The notes beneath the pieces are model-generated. The model ran no database searches and was not told the origin of the DNA. It worked only from the letters and a program-made list of their open reading frames with translations. 64,000 bases of DNA from Nitrincola sp. A-D6 (lineage in GTDB: Bacteria > Pseudomonadota > Gammaproteobacteria > Pseudomonadales > Balneatricaceae): the NCBI RefSeq assembly GCF_000764495.1, contig NZ_JRLB01000010.1, forward strand, positions 43,807 to 107,806, in the 5' to 3' direction. The position numbers and the translations under genes are program-made. Shown here piece by piece: positions 8,777-20,775 of this stretch (positions are counted from its first letter, which is position 1; each line of letters starts with the position of its first letter).

Positions 8777-9576
8777 ATGCAACCGATAGTAAATATCGCA
8801 CTTCGTGCTGCCCGCCTTGGCGGAGAACAGATTGCCCGCGCGGCAGAACGCCTTGATCTGATCAAATCCGAACAGTCCAGTGCGGCTGAATTCATTAGCG
8901 AAACCTGCTCAAATGTTGAGCGCAGTATTGCTCAGTCCATGCAGAAGGCTTTCCCGCATCACACCCTGCAGGGTGATTTCAGCGGTCACTACAAAGCCAC
9001 AGGTGAAGGTCCGGTAGTCTGCGACTGGCATATCAGCCAGTAGACAACCTGCTGAACTTTTCCAACGCCCTGCCCGTTTACGCACTCAGCCTGACCGGAC
9101 GCATCAATGGCCGCATCGAACACTGCGTCGTCATCAACCCGGTAACCGGTGAAGAATTTACTGCCAGCCGTGGTAATGGCGCACAGCTTAACGGACGCCG
9201 TTTACGCGTCAGCACTAACAAAAATCTACATCAGTCCCTACTAGGCAGTGGATTTGTCTCGGCCACAGATCGTGACCAGGCCTTTGCCGAACATCAGCGC
9301 CTGTTGAGCCACCTCTCCACAGCCGGTGCCAACCTGTTCAGCAGCGGATCAGCCCTGCTGAATATGGCTTATACCGCCGCCGGGCGTCTGGATGGTTTCT
9401 TTCAAGCCAATCTGAGTGAAGCGGATATGGATGCAGGTATACTGCTAATTCAGGAAGCGGGTGGTTTAGTGGGTGATTACAAGGGCGGGAATGCGCATCG
9501 TCAGAGCGGCAACCTGGTGGCGGCCAATCCGAAAATGTTCAAACTACTGATCAAAACTATTCAGACAGTCGGATAA
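8777..9576 (+). CDS. suhB: SuhB-like inositol monophosphatase-family protein, catalytic motifs lost; frame broken by a 1-base shift
   Basis: The fold is SuhB: MQPIVNIALRAARLGGEQIA at the start, later SRGNGAQLNGRRLRVS, ALLNMAYTAAGRLDGFF and LLIQEAGGLVGDYKGG. In E. coli SuhB is both an IMPase and a Nus-factor partner in rRNA antitermination. Here the metal-site motif DPLDGT is replaced by QPVDNLLNF and the upstream EESG region reads GDFSG, while the aspartate of the late motif survives (SEADMDAG). The enzyme is probably inactive, leaving the regulatory role. The frame breaks near 9035-9045; 800 bp is one base short of 267 codons. The gene is divergent from trmJ, separated by the island. Confidence 0.85.
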
Positions 9577-9586
9577 ATCAAAACAA

Positions 9587-9616
9587 CCACTGCCAGCAGG
9601 CTTGCTGTGGCAGTGG
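9587..9616. terminator. Hairpin between convergent suhB and purA
   Basis: CCACTGCCA (9587-9595) pairs with TGGCAGTGG (9608-9616). It sits in the 58-bp gap between the two convergent genes, with AAAACAA on the left side, so it may serve both as an intrinsic terminator. Confidence 0.55.
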
Positions 9617-9634
9617 CAGTGGTTGCTGCATCGA

Positions 9635-10926
<1,292 letters not shown>

Positions 10927-10960
10927 TGCTGTCTCATGTACTCATAAAAGTGTTAATGAA

Positions 10961-12133
10961 TCAGAGCGGCTTGATCTGCCACTCCCCACCCTGTTTTTCC
11001 AGCTGGCGATCACAGGAGGCCGGTATAGGCAGGCCATCCAGCATCTGAATGACACGAAAACCCTGTTGTCGCAAGTCACGAACCACATCCCGCAGCGTCG
11101 GATCATCCCCTTCGGTTGGTGCTAATATCGCTTTTTCAGCCGCTGCCGTAATACCGGCAAGATCGATGAGTGTACTCAAATCGGTACTGAAGCCTGTTGC
11201 CGGACGCGCACGACCAAAATCTTCACCTATCTCATCATAACGCCCACCTTTGGCAAGCGACTGACCAAAGCTGGGCGTATAAGCCGCAAACACCACACCG
11301 GTATGATAGTGATATCCACGCAACTCAGCCAGATCAAAGTAACAACGCACTGTCGGAAAGCGCTGCTGAATCAGCTCTGCCAACTGCGCCAGGTAATCAA
11401 TAGCCTGGTGAGCTTCTGGCTGATTGAAGCAGTTACGTGCCTTTGCCAACACATCCGACGTACCGTGTAAACCTGGCAGCACTGACAACTGTTTACGCAG
11501 CACTTCACTGACCGGCAGTGTTTCAATAAATACGGCAATTTCAGGCATCGCCTTACGCTGCAGCAAATCAATAAACTGATCTTTCTGATCCTGGTCCAGG
11601 CCCGCTTCAGCAACCAGTGCACGAAACAGGCCTACATGCCCAAGATCCAGTGTCAGCACATCACTAACACCTGCTGTCTGAAGCGTTTCCAGCATCAGGG
11701 CAATCACTTCGGCATCGCTTTCAATACCGGCATGGCCATAGAGTTCAGCTCCAGCCTGCAACGGATTGCGGCTGGCAAGCATATGTGCCGCATGGGTGTG
11801 AACAACAGAGCCACAATAGCACAAACGACTGGCACCTTCAGTACGCAGTCTGTGCGCATCTATACGAGCTACCTGCGGGGTAATGTCAGCACGAATACCC
11901 AGTGCATGCCCACTCAGACGATCTGTCAGTTTGAACGTATTCAGATCCAGGTCATGCCCGGTGCCAGTTAGCAAGGATTCCAGATGCTCGACCAATGGCG
12001 GCATCACCAACTCATATCCCCAGCTGTTATATAAATCCAGTATACGTCTGCGCATCAGTTCCGCCTGGCGGGCCTGCGGTGGCAACAGCTCTTTTATACC
12101 TTCAGGCAGCAACCATCTATCTGCCAGCGCCAT
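10961..12133 (-). CDS. hisZ: ATP phosphoribosyltransferase regulatory subunit HisZ
   Basis: 390 residues, a class II synthetase-like fold without the anticodon-binding domain of HisRS. Visible motifs: WLLPEGIKELLPPQA at the start, ADITPQVARIDAHRL (motif 2 region), YHTGVVFAAY and GGRYDEIGEDFGRARPATGF. It forms the octameric complex with short-form HisG in the first step of histidine synthesis. It lies between hflC and purA, 34 bp from purA, as in pseudomonads and relatives. Confidence 0.92.
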   Translation of the reverse strand: MALADRWLLPEGIKELLPPQARQAELMRRRILDLYNSWGYELVMPPLVEHLESLLTGTGHDLDLNTFKLTDRLSGHALGIRADITPQVARIDAHRLRTEGASRLCYCGSVVHTHAAHMLASRNPLQAGAELYGHAGIESDAEVIALMLETLQTAGVSDVLTLDLGHVGLFRALVAEAGLDQDQKDQFIDLLQRKAMPEIAVFIETLPVSEVLRKQLSVLPGLHGTSDVLAKARNCFNQPEAHQAIDYLAQLAELIQQRFPTVRCYFDLAELRGYHYHTGVVFAAYTPSFGQSLAKGGRYDEIGEDFGRARPATGFSTDLSTLIDLAGITAAAEKAILAPTEGDDPTLRDVVRDLRQQGFRVIQMLDGLPIPASCDRQLEKQGGEWQIKPL

Positions 12134-12144
12134 GTATCAATCCT

Positions 12145-12190
12145 CTCATCATCGCCGCCTCTGTCCATCCATGCGCTCACGGCATAGCGC
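12145..12190. repeat. Partial copy of the palindromic repeat family
   Basis: The stretch reads ATCGCCGCCTCTG then CATCCATGCGCTCACGGCAT and resembles one half of the element after valS (ATCGCCGCTCCTG, CATCCATGCGCCCGCGGCAT at 42843 on). It lies just upstream of the hisZ start. Confidence 0.55.
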
Positions 12191-12203
12191 ACATCCTGTA
12201 CAT

Positions 12204-12229
12204 AAAAAAACCGGGCATTGACCCGGTTA
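12204..12229 (-). terminator. Intrinsic terminator downstream of hflC
   Basis: On the minus strand AACCGGG, loop TCAATG, CCCGGTT is followed by a run of seven T. Typical rho-independent terminator, between hflC and hisZ. Confidence 0.75.
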
Positions 12230-12244
12230 ACGAATTCTAACATG

Positions 12245-12271
12245 AAAGCAGGTGCCATTGGCACCTGCTTT
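12245..12271. terminator. Perfect 12-bp hairpin just after hflC
   Basis: AAAGCAGGTGCC, loop ATT, GGCACCTGCTTT. It lies 18 bp after the hflC stop, ahead of the T-tailed hairpin at 12204-12229. The two probably act together to end the hfq-hflX-hflKC transcript. Confidence 0.7.
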
Positions 12272-12289
12272 AGTCATACACTTACGTGC

Positions 12290-13162
12290 TTACTGAACCA
12301 TTGGGTTCTGCAAATAGCGGAAGAACTCGCTCTTCGGCTCAAGCACCATTACATCGCCATCACCCTGGAAGGATTCATTGTAGGCGTTCAGACTACGCAT
12401 GAACGCATAGAACTCCGCATCCTGCCCAAAAGCATTAGCATAAATATTGGCCGCTTGCGCATCACCTTCACCACGAACGATCTCAGCTGCACTGAATGCA
12501 TTGGCGGTAATAACCGTGCGCTGACGATCCGCATCAGCACGTATACCCTCAGCCAGCTCCATACCACGGGCACGTAATTCACGCGCCAGACGCAAACGCT
12601 CGGAACGCATTCGGTCATACACGGAGGCTGACACCTCAGTTGGCAGGTCGATACGCTTGATACGAATATCAACGATCTCGATACCCAGCTCATCCTGTGC
12701 CACCAGACTCAACGCCTGATTAACCTGATCCATCAACTCTTCACGCTCACCAGAAACTACCTGATTCAATGTGCGCTCACCAAACTGATTACGCAGGTTG
12801 GTTTCGATTCGACTGGACAACAGGCTATTGGCCCGATTCTCATCACCAGAGGTTGCGGTGTAATACTTTTGCACATTAGCGATGCGCCATTTAATGAACG
12901 AGTCAACAATCAGACGCTTGGCTTCCAATGTAAGGAATGCCTGAGGCCTGGAATCCATGGTAATCAAACGTGACTCAAACTTACGCACGGTATTCACAAA
13001 TGGAATCTTGTAATGCAAACCTGGTTCGATATCCGGCTCGACAATTTCACCGAAACGCAGTTTCACCGCACGCTCGGTTTCCTTGACAATATAAACTGAC
13101 TCAGACACCAGCCAAACTGCGATCAGTGCTACAACCAGCACTATTACTGAATTGGATTTCAT
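12290..13162 (-). CDS. hflC: HflC, SPFH/prohibitin-family FtsH modulator
   Basis: 290 residues with an N-terminal membrane anchor (residues 4-24) and a periplasmic SPFH domain: YIVKETERAVKLRFGEIV, IVDSFIKWRIANVQKYY and ERTLNQVVSGEREELMDQVN. With HflK it forms the inner-membrane cage around FtsH and tempers proteolysis. It follows hflK with a 1-bp gap. Confidence 0.95.
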   Translation of the reverse strand: MKSNSVIVLVVALIAVWLVSESVYIVKETERAVKLRFGEIVEPDIEPGLHYKIPFVNTVRKFESRLITMDSRPQAFLTLEAKRLIVDSFIKWRIANVQKYYTATSGDENRANSLLSSRIETNLRNQFGERTLNQVVSGEREELMDQVNQALSLVAQDELGIEIVDIRIKRIDLPTEVSASVYDRMRSERLRLARELRARGMELAEGIRADADRQRTVITANAFSAAEIVRGEGDAQAANIYANAFGQDAEFYAFMRSLNAYNESFQGDGDVMVLEPKSEFFRYLQNPMVQ

Positions 13163-13163
13163 C

Positions 13164-14387
13164 TTATCGACCCTCCCTCAGACTACCGGCCTGACGATTT
13201 CGCGCCTGTTCAGTAACCTGATCATTCAGTTGACGCAGATTCATCTCGGCACTACTGCTACGGGCCGAAGCTCCCGACGTTCCACGTTGCTGCTCCATCA
13301 ACTTATCCAGCGGCAGGAACATAACATTATTGCTACCACTCTCAACATCCATAAGTACTTTCGGCGTATTGGTCAGTACATTCTGCATCATATCGATATA
13401 CAGACGCTCACGGGTAACATCCGGAGCCTGACGATACTCAGTCAAGAGTGCAAGGAAACGCTGGGTTTCACCGTTTGCTCTGGCAACCACCTCTTCACGG
13501 TAGGCACTGGCTTCTTCAAACATACGCTGTGCATTACCACGCGCTTCCGGTACGACGCTGTTAGCATAGGCTTCCGCTTCGTTCTTGGAACGCTGCTCAT
13601 CCTCGCGCGCCTTGATCACGTCATCAAACGCATCCTGCACCTGGCTGGGTGCCTGGGCGTTACGCACGTTAACACCAGAGATACGAATGCCGGTTTCGTA
13701 ATTATCCATATGGCGCTGTAAACGCTCCTGCACAGAGATCGCCATCACTTGACGACCTTCGGTCAGAATGGAGTTCATATCCGAGCCACCAACAACCTGA
13801 CGTAGCGCCGCTTCAGATGCCTGCCCGAGGCTAACCTCAGGATTTCTCACTTTGAGAGTGAAGAATTCTGGATTTTCAGCAACATACTGCACACTAATAT
13901 CGACATCCACGATGTTTTCATCTTCCGTCAACATCAAGGCACGATGATCATGGATACGTACCTGGGTCACATTGACCAGATTAACTTCATCGATGATCGG
14001 TGGATTCCATTGCAAACCAGGGTTAACTACGGTGTGGAATTTACCCAGGCGCAGCACAACACCGCGTTCCTGTTGATCCACTGTGTAAAAGCCCATACCG
14101 GCCCAGACAACCAGTGCCAAAACCGCTACGATACCCACAAGGGTAAAACTACCGCCTTTACCCCCACCGGAACTACCTGTACCGCCAGTGCCACCGGAGC
14201 CGCCTTTTTTACTGCCAAACAGCCCGTTTAAACGGTCCTGTAACTTTTGCAGCGCCTCATCCAGATCAGGAGGTCCCTGATCATTGTTACCGCCACCATT
14301 ACGCTTACCACCGCCGGGATTTTTGTCACCGCCGCCGCTCCAGGGGTCATGGTTTTTACCATTTCCGCCAGGCTCATTCCAGGCCAT
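13164..14387 (-). CDS. hflK: HflK, SPFH/prohibitin-family FtsH modulator
   Basis: 407 residues. Glycine/asparagine-rich cytoplasmic N-terminus starting MAWNEPGGNGKNHDPWSG, a GSGGTGGTGSSGGG linker, a TM segment around residues 82-101 (LVGIVAVLALVVWAGMG), then the SPFH domain (TVDQQERGVVLRLGKFHTVV). A clear GGAG precedes the ATG. Partner of HflC. Confidence 0.95.
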   Translation of the reverse strand: MAWNEPGGNGKNHDPWSGGGDKNPGGGKRNGGGNNDQGPPDLDEALQKLQDRLNGLFGSKKGGSGGTGGTGSSGGGKGGSFTLVGIVAVLALVVWAGMGFYTVDQQERGVVLRLGKFHTVVNPGLQWNPPIIDEVNLVNVTQVRIHDHRALMLTEDENIVDVDISVQYVAENPEFFTLKVRNPEVSLGQASEAALRQVVGGSDMNSILTEGRQVMAISVQERLQRHMDNYETGIRISGVNVRNAQAPSQVQDAFDDVIKAREDEQRSKNEAEAYANSVVPEARGNAQRMFEEASAYREEVVARANGETQRFLALLTEYRQAPDVTRERLYIDMMQNVLTNTPKVLMDVESGSNNVMFLPLDKLMEQQRGTSGASARSSSAEMNLRQLNDQVTEQARNRQAGSLREGR

Positions 14388-14458
14388 AGTTTTCTCCGCT
14401 TTAAAACAACTTATTTAAAAAATGAAATTTTATGGGGCGCACCACATGGATGCAACCG

Positions 14459-15763
14459 CTATTCATTATCGACCATCGCCGCCAGATATCGTTCCGCCGG
14501 AATATTCAACCGACTCAACAACTGACGAAAATCTTTCTGCTGTATGCGTACTTGCAAACTAATACGCCCATCTTCATCAATCCGCTCATTCAGCACTGCA
14601 TCTTTTGTGTAAAGCAAAGAGCGGAGCTGACCTTCTGATGGACTTAATTGCAGGACACCTTCGAACATCAACCCGGACAGACGCTCATTCACTGCCTGTA
14701 ACAACAGATCAGCGCCCTCACCCGTCTGAGCAGATAACCAGACTCTTACCGGACGACCCTCCTCATCACGATCTATCCGCGCAGGAAAGTCATCCAACAG
14801 ATCTATTTTGTTGTACACCAACAGCACAGGCCGCGAGTCGGCCCCTATTTCAGCCAACACATCATTCACCTGTGCTATATGTGCCTGGCGCTCATCATCA
14901 TGACAGTCGATAACATGCAGCAGCAGATCCGCTTCAGCCGTTTCCTGAAGGGTAGCACGAAATGCTTCAACCAGCTTGTGTGGCAAGTGTCGAATAAAAC
15001 CTACCGTATCTGCCAGGATAATCGGACCGGCGTCCGGCAACTGCACCTTACGCAAGGTTGGGTCAAGGGTAGCAAACAACTGATCAGCGACATAGACATT
15101 CGCGGTGGTCAGCCGATTAAACAGGGTTGATTTACCGGCATTGGTGTATCCCACCAAAGAAACCGTGGCAATTTCTGCCCTGACCCGCGCACGACGCCCC
15201 TGATCACGCTGACGTCTGACTTTATCCAGGCGCTTAAGAATAGCTTTAATGCGCGCACGTAATAAACGCCGGTCAGTCTCCAGCTGCGTCTCACCCGGCC
15301 CACGCAAGCCTATACCACCCTTCTGACGCTCAAGGTGAGTCCAGCCACGCACCAGGCGCGTTGACATATGTTCCAACTGCGCCAGCTCAACCTGCAATTT
15401 ACCCTCATGAGTACGCGCACGCTGAGCAAAGATATCCAGAATCAGACCGGTACGATCCAGTACACGACACTTGATTTCACGCTCCAGATTACGTTCCTGA
15501 GCGGGACTTAGCGCATGGTTAAAGATCACCAGGTCAGCTTCATGCAACCTGACCAGCTCAGCTAACTCTTCCACCTTTCCCTTGCCCAGAAAAAAACGCG
15601 GACTGGGATCAGAGCGGCTGCCATGCATAAAGCAAACCGGGTCAGCCCCGGCTGAAAGAGCCAGCTCTTCAAGCTCTTTTGGATCTTCTGCCTCAGCTTC
15701 TGAGGCCAGGTCAATATGCACCAGTATGGCGCACTCTCCGGATTCCGGACGTTCAAAAAACAA
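14459..15763 (-). CDS. hflX: Ribosome-associated GTPase HflX
   Basis: 434 residues. N-terminal HflX domain with HALSPAQERNLE and RTHEGKLQVELAQL, then RGPGETQLETDRRLL, then a G domain with GYTNAGKSTLFNRL (G1), DTVGFIRHLPH (G3) and YNKIDLL (G4). HflX splits and rescues stalled 70S ribosomes. The start is a TTG (MFFERPESGE) 9 bp after the hfq stop, matching the E. coli start. Confidence 0.94.
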   Translation of the reverse strand: MFFERPESGECAILVHIDLASEAEAEDPKELEELALSAGADPVCFMHGSRSDPSPRFFLGKGKVEELAELVRLHEADLVIFNHALSPAQERNLEREIKCRVLDRTGLILDIFAQRARTHEGKLQVELAQLEHMSTRLVRGWTHLERQKGGIGLRGPGETQLETDRRLLRARIKAILKRLDKVRRQRDQGRRARVRAEIATVSLVGYTNAGKSTLFNRLTTANVYVADQLFATLDPTLRKVQLPDAGPIILADTVGFIRHLPHKLVEAFRATLQETAEADLLLHVIDCHDDERQAHIAQVNDVLAEIGADSRPVLLVYNKIDLLDDFPARIDRDEEGRPVRVWLSAQTGEGADLLLQAVNERLSGLMFEGVLQLSPSEGQLRSLLYTKDAVLNERIDEDGRISLQVRIQQKDFRQLLSRLNIPAERYLAAMVDNE

Positions 15764-15772
15764 TCAGATCAC

Positions 15773-16015
<243 letters not shown>

Positions 16016-16127
16016 TTACTCCTTCACTGAAAAATTTCAGTTATAAAAATTAGTGTAATTATACTTTTAAGCAATAGCAGACCTTATACCAACCTCATAC
16101 AGAGCTGCAATGCACAAAACCATAGCA

Positions 16128-17057
16128 TTATATAACGTTACCCTCTATCAACTTCAAGCTCTCTCTGAGGATATCGTCTTTTTCTTGTGGCAGAACCTGT
16201 AATTCAGACCAGCCTCTGAGCCAGGTATACTGCCTTTTGGCGAGCTGACGCGTGGCTATCACCGCCTTCTCACGCATAGCTTCATAGTCCATACTCCCCT
16301 GCAGATACTGCCACATCTGCCGATACCCCACGCAACGAATAGAGGGCAAGCCTTCATGTAGATCGTCGCGCCTGAATAATTCACGCACTTCGGCTTCAAA
16401 GCCCGCTTCAAGCATTTGCTCGAAACGTAAACTTTATACGTTGATGCAGCGCAGCACGATCACTCGGCAGCAACGCCAGAGACAACACCCTGAAGGGCAG
16501 TTCCGGTTGTTGCTGCTCTTGCCAATGCTGTGTCAGTGTTTTACCCGTAAGCAGATAGACTTCCATTGCCCGCTGCACCCGCTGGGTATCGGTTGAATGC
16601 AAACGCGCTGCAGCAACCGGGTCTACGGCAATCAACGCCTGATGCAAGGCTTCAATACCCTGCGCGGCAATGCGCGCATCCAGATCAGCGCGAACGTCTG
16701 GATCTGATGCCGGCAGAGTCGCCAAACCTTTGAGCAATGCATTAAAGTACATCATGGTACCCCCACCAATAATGGGGTTCGGCCAGCAGCCAGTGCTTTG
16801 TCGATGCAGAGCAACGCATCTTCACGAAACTCTGCCGCCGAGTAACTTTCAGCCGGATCGCGGATATTCACCAGGTGATGAGGGTAGCGCTGCAGCGTAG
16901 ACATGTCGGGCTTAGCCGTACCTATATCCATACCCTGGTAGATCAGCGCTGAATCAACACTGATTAATTCAACACTCAGATAATCCACCAAACGCATCGC
17001 CAGATCCGTCTTACCTGAGGCCGTAGGCCCCATCAAACAAACGACCAGCGGCTTCAT
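16128..17057 (-). CDS. miaA: tRNA dimethylallyltransferase MiaA, two compensating 1-base shifts
   Basis: Adds the dimethylallyl group to A37 of tRNAs reading UNN codons. Pieces in three frames join into one protein: [20 protein letters not shown] (P-loop) to PLLVG; then [18 protein letters not shown] to LHQRI; then [35 protein letters not shown] and [15 protein letters not shown]. The first break is in a G run near 16757 (one G short for VGGT), the second near 16425 in a T run (one extra T). The start 17057 is 1 bp after the mutL stop. Confidence 0.9.
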
Positions 17058-17058
17058 T

Positions 17059-18933
17059 TCATTGTCCACGCAGAAACAACTTATCCAGTTCATTCATGCT
17101 TAAGGGCACCCAGGTCGGACGACCATGGTTACACTGCCCACTGCGTTCAGTCCGCTCCATATCACGCAGTAAAGCGTTCATTTCTGCCAGGGTTAAGTGT
17201 CGGTTAGCACGCACGGCACCATGGCAGGCCATAGTACCCAGCAATTCATTGATATGGTTTTCTATTCGGCGACTGCCACCCAGTTCAAACAGATCAGCCA
17301 GTACATCCCTGACCAGTTGTTGTACATCAGCTTTAGCCAGGTATACCGGCACTTCACGAATAACCAGGGTTTCATCACTCAAGCGTTGCAAGCCAAACCC
17401 CAAACGCGCAAAGAGATCCAGCTGCTCTTCTGCCAGATCCGCTTCGCGCCGACTGACTGATAAACTGACAGGAACCAGCAAGGGCTGGCTTCTCAGACGC
17501 TCATCCGTCAACGCCTGTTTCATACGCTCATAAACAATGCGCTCATGTGCCGCATGCATATCAACCAAAATCATCCCGGTTGCGCTCTGGGAAAGAATAT
17601 ACACCCCATGCAATTGTGCAAGAGCGAAGCCCAGTGGCGGTGTACCATCTACAGCATCCGCTGGCATGGCTTCGTTTACACTGTCAACCACCGCATTACT
17701 GTCACTTGGATAGAGCTGCCCATATTGGGCGATCTGTCGCTGCACCGCTGTCGCCGATGGCACTGAGGTGGCCTGAGGCGGCAGGTAAAACCTATTTTGG
17801 GAAAACTGCTGTTCAGGCACTGCAGCTGACACGCCCGAAGAAGCAGGTTCAGCCTGATACGGCATGGGCGCGACTGGAGCAGCCTGCTCAAGCACAGACG
17901 CGGGTGTCATCTGCGCAATCACACGGTGCAGGGAGCGGTAGATAAAATCATGTACCAGACGGCTTTCACGAAACCTGACTTCATGTTTAGTCGGATGGAC
18001 ATTGACATCCACCAACGCCGGATCCAGCTCTAAATACAGCACAAATGCCGGATGACGACCATTATAAAGCACATCCTGATAGGCTTGACGCACCGCGTGA
18101 CTGACCACTTTGTCTTTGATAATCCGGCCATTGACAAAAAAGTACTGCTGATCGGCCTGACTGCGCGAGTGAGTCGGTTGAGTAATCCAGCCATACAGGC
18201 GCAAACCGGAGGCTTCAGCCTGCATATCCACAACCAGTGCGTGCTCTATGAAAGGCTGGCCCAGCAACTGTGACAGGCGCCGCTCACGCTCCAGTTCAGA
18301 AATGGCCGGACGCAACTGATACAGGGTCCGGGCATTATGTGTCAGGCTAAAACTGACATCAAAGCGACTCAGCGCCAGCCGCCGCACCACCTCTTCCAGA
18401 TGGTTGAATTCGGTTTTTTCAGTGCGTAGAAATTTGCGCCGGGCCGGGGTATTAAAAAACAGATCGCGCACCTCTACGGTGCTGCCATGCGGATGGGCAG
18501 CAGGGGCCATCTCCGGCTCCATATCCCGACCTTCAGCCGTCACAGACCAGGCTTGATCCTGGTGTCGAGGCCGCGAGGTTAGTGTCAAACGTGATACCGA
18601 GCTGATACTCGCCAGCGCCTCGCCCCGAAACCCCAGACTCATAACCGCTTCAAGATCTTCCAGCACGGTGATTTTAGACGTTGCATGACGACTTAAAGCC
18701 AGGGGCAAATCCTCTTTGCTAACACCTGAGCCATCATCACGTAAACGAATTAAACGCACACCGCCCTGTTCAACCTCAAGCGCAACAGATTTTGCGCCAG
18801 CATCGAGGCTGTTTTCCAGCAGCTCTTTAACCACTGATGCCGGACGCTCAACGACTTCACCTGCGGCAATCTGGTTAGCAAGTTGGGGAGTTAGTAAATG
18901 TATTGAAGATGGTTGTGATGGTTCTTTTTGCAT
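17059..18933 (-). CDS. mutL: DNA mismatch repair protein MutL
   Basis: 624 residues from the ATG. GHKL ATPase motifs: [26 protein letters not shown] and [18 protein letters not shown]. The C-terminal domain carries [13 protein letters not shown], which fits the DxHA(x)2E(x)4E endonuclease motif, and [12 protein letters not shown]. This implies a MutH-independent repair system with a nicking MutL. The ATG overlaps the amiB stop as TGATG. Confidence 0.95.
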   Translation of the reverse strand: MQKEPSQPSSIHLLTPQLANQIAAGEVVERPASVVKELLENSLDAGAKSVALEVEQGGVRLIRLRDDGSGVSKEDLPLALSRHATSKITVLEDLEAVMSLGFRGEALASISSVSRLTLTSRPRHQDQAWSVTAEGRDMEPEMAPAAHPHGSTVEVRDLFFNTPARRKFLRTEKTEFNHLEEVVRRLALSRFDVSFSLTHNARTLYQLRPAISELERERRLSQLLGQPFIEHALVVDMQAEASGLRLYGWITQPTHSRSQADQQYFFVNGRIIKDKVVSHAVRQAYQDVLYNGRHPAFVLYLELDPALVDVNVHPTKHEVRFRESRLVHDFIYRSLHRVIAQMTPASVLEQAAPVAPMPYQAEPASSGVSAAVPEQQFSQNRFYLPPQATSVPSATAVQRQIAQYGQLYPSDSNAVVDSVNEAMPADAVDGTPPLGFALAQLHGVYILSQSATGMILVDMHAAHERIVYERMKQALTDERLRSQPLLVPVSLSVSRREADLAEEQLDLFARLGFGLQRLSDETLVIREVPVYLAKADVQQLVRDVLADLFELGGSRRIENHINELLGTMACHGAVRANRHLTLAEMNALLRDMERTERSGQCNHGRPTWVPLSMNELDKLFLRGQ

Positions 18934-20292
18934 CAACCCGCAGGTATCCTTAACACTTGACCTATACGAATACGATCACCATTGATCTGATTCGCCTCAC
19001 GCAACGCGGTTACAGACACACCATTACGCACGGCAATAACAGACAGTGTATCACCCGGCTGCACACGATGGGTACGATCAACGCCAGCAAGAGAAGTTCC
19101 CCCTGTCGCTTGTGCCAGGCAACCCAGGTCATATCCGGTGGTTTTTGCCAGAAATAATTATTCACCCCCTGAAATATAGCCTGCGCCATACGCTGTTGAT
19201 AAGCCGAGGTACGCAATTGAGATTCTTCCTGCGGGTTGGTTATAAAACCTGTCTCAATCAGAATCGAAGGCACATCAGGTGAGCGCAGCACAGCAAAATT
19301 AGCCATTTCCACAGCCGATTTGTGCATGCGGGCGAACTGCCCCAGGTTACTATGAATAATACCGGCAACTTCGCGACTGCCAGTACGACTGGCTGTCATG
19401 GACATATCCAGTAGCACACTGGCCAGAACCTCATCCTTGTCCTCCAGACTGACACTTCCAACACCCCCGATCAAATCTGAACTGTTTTCACGACTGGCTA
19501 ACCAGCGACCCATTTCACTACTGGCACCACGCTCCGATAAAACCCATACAGAGGCTCCACGAGCACTCGGCGTTTTCCAGCCATCAGCATGCACGGAAAT
19601 AAATAGATCTGCATTGGCCTGGCGCGCCTGAGCGCACGATTACGCAAACTGACGAAGTAATCCCCATCCCGGATCATCACAGCTTTGTAGCCCTGTTCAG
19701 CATCAATAATGCGCTTTAATGCAAGCGCAATAGCCAAAACGATATCTTTCTCCCGCGTGCCATTCGGCCCTACGGCACCAGGATCCTCCCCCCCATGGCC
19801 AGCATCTATGGCAATAACAATATCTCGCAACTGCCCCTGGGCATTAGCTGGCGGTGTTGAACTGGCAACAGGTACAACAACAGCACCTGCCTTATTTTCA
19901 AGATCCACTACCAGGCGGTGTCCATACTGATCATTGGGTACCAAATCAAAGCTTTTGGGGCGCACCTGATCCTTCATATCCAGGACGATCCGCAGTGTGC
20001 CCTCGGAATGACTATGGCGGATGCTGGAGATGGGGCTTTCATCCAAAGACAATTGATTCAGATCGGTCTGCAAGCGGGTATTGCTAACATCAATAACAAC
20101 TCGATCCGGGTTTTCCAGTGTAAACAAACGGTGTTCAACCGGCCCGCTGAGATCAAATACCAGGCGCGTATTATCCGGTGCCAGCCAGGAGCGCACACCC
20201 TTTACTTCCGCGTTGGCAAATACCAACGCCGGTAACAGGCTTATTAACAATAACAGCAACCTTAAAAGGAAACTGCGAGTATTTACTTTCAC
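18933..20292 (-). CDS. amiB: N-acetylmuramoyl-L-alanine amidase (AMIN-Amidase_3-LysM), two 1-base shifts
   Basis: Periplasmic zinc amidase that cleaves septal peptidoglycan during cell separation. A GTG start and signal peptide lead into an AMIN domain ([20 protein letters not shown]), then Amidase_3 ([44 protein letters not shown] segment, [12 protein letters not shown]), and a C-terminal LysM repeat ([20 protein letters not shown]) visible only in a third frame. Frames break near 19620 and in a G run near 19097; the 1360-bp span equals two lost bases. The stop overlaps the mutL start. Confidence 0.9.
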
Positions 20293-20301
20293 AGTGCGTG
20301 C

Positions 20302-20775
20302 TTACCCATTAAATTCATTTACTATTCTATCGGCAATCATACACCCTTTCTGAGTATTTTTTGACCACTTTATACATCTGCCGGGTAATTTTTCGCTCAA
20401 ATTCAATTCCAGGTCCGCCGCAGGCAGCCAACCCTGCCCCTTTTCAGGCCATTCAATCAGACACAGCGCCTGCTCGCTAAAGTAATCACGAATACCCAGG
20501 TACTCTAGCTCCTCAGGATCTGAAAGCCTATACAGATCAAAATGATAAACAATAAACCCTGGAAATTCATAGGGCTCTACCAGCGTATAGGTCGGACTTT
20601 TAACGGCTCCCTGATGCCCCAATGCTTGCATCACTCCACGGCACAGCGTGGTTTTACCCATGCCAAGATTGCCATGCAAAAAAATCACAGCACCCTGTGA
20701 CCCAACGGCTTCAGCAAGCCTGGCACCAAACTGAATGGTTGCCGCATCATCGGCCAGATAAACACTATCAATCAA
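20302..20775 (-). CDS. tsaE: tRNA t6A synthesis ATPase TsaE (YjeE)
   Basis: 157 residues with the Walker A segment HGNLGMGKTTLCRGV and KSPTYTLVEPYE, LYRLSDPEELEYLG. It partners TsaB/TsaD in making threonylcarbamoyladenosine at A37. A TTG start inside the end of nnr gives an 8-bp overlap. Confidence 0.93.
   Translation of the reverse strand: MIDSVYLADDAATIQFGARLAEAVGSQGAVIFLHGNLGMGKTTLCRGVMQALGHQGAVKSPTYTLVEPYEFPGFIVYHFDLYRLSDPEELEYLGIRDYFSEQALCLIEWPEKGQGWLPAADLELNLSEKLPGRCIKWSKNTQKGCMIADRIVNEFNG

Noticed and set aside
8605..8895. Open frame on the minus strand over the suhB start
   Set aside because: It overlaps the 27-bp repeat arm and the suhB N-terminus and has low-complexity basic/cysteine content.
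10961..12133. Second histidyl-tRNA synthetase
   Set aside because: It lacks the C-terminal anticodon domain, has HisZ-type motifs and sits at the standard hisZ position.
16128..17057. miaA as a genuine pseudogene
   Set aside because: Two shifts compensate in length, every conserved motif is present and neighbours show the same run-length defects.
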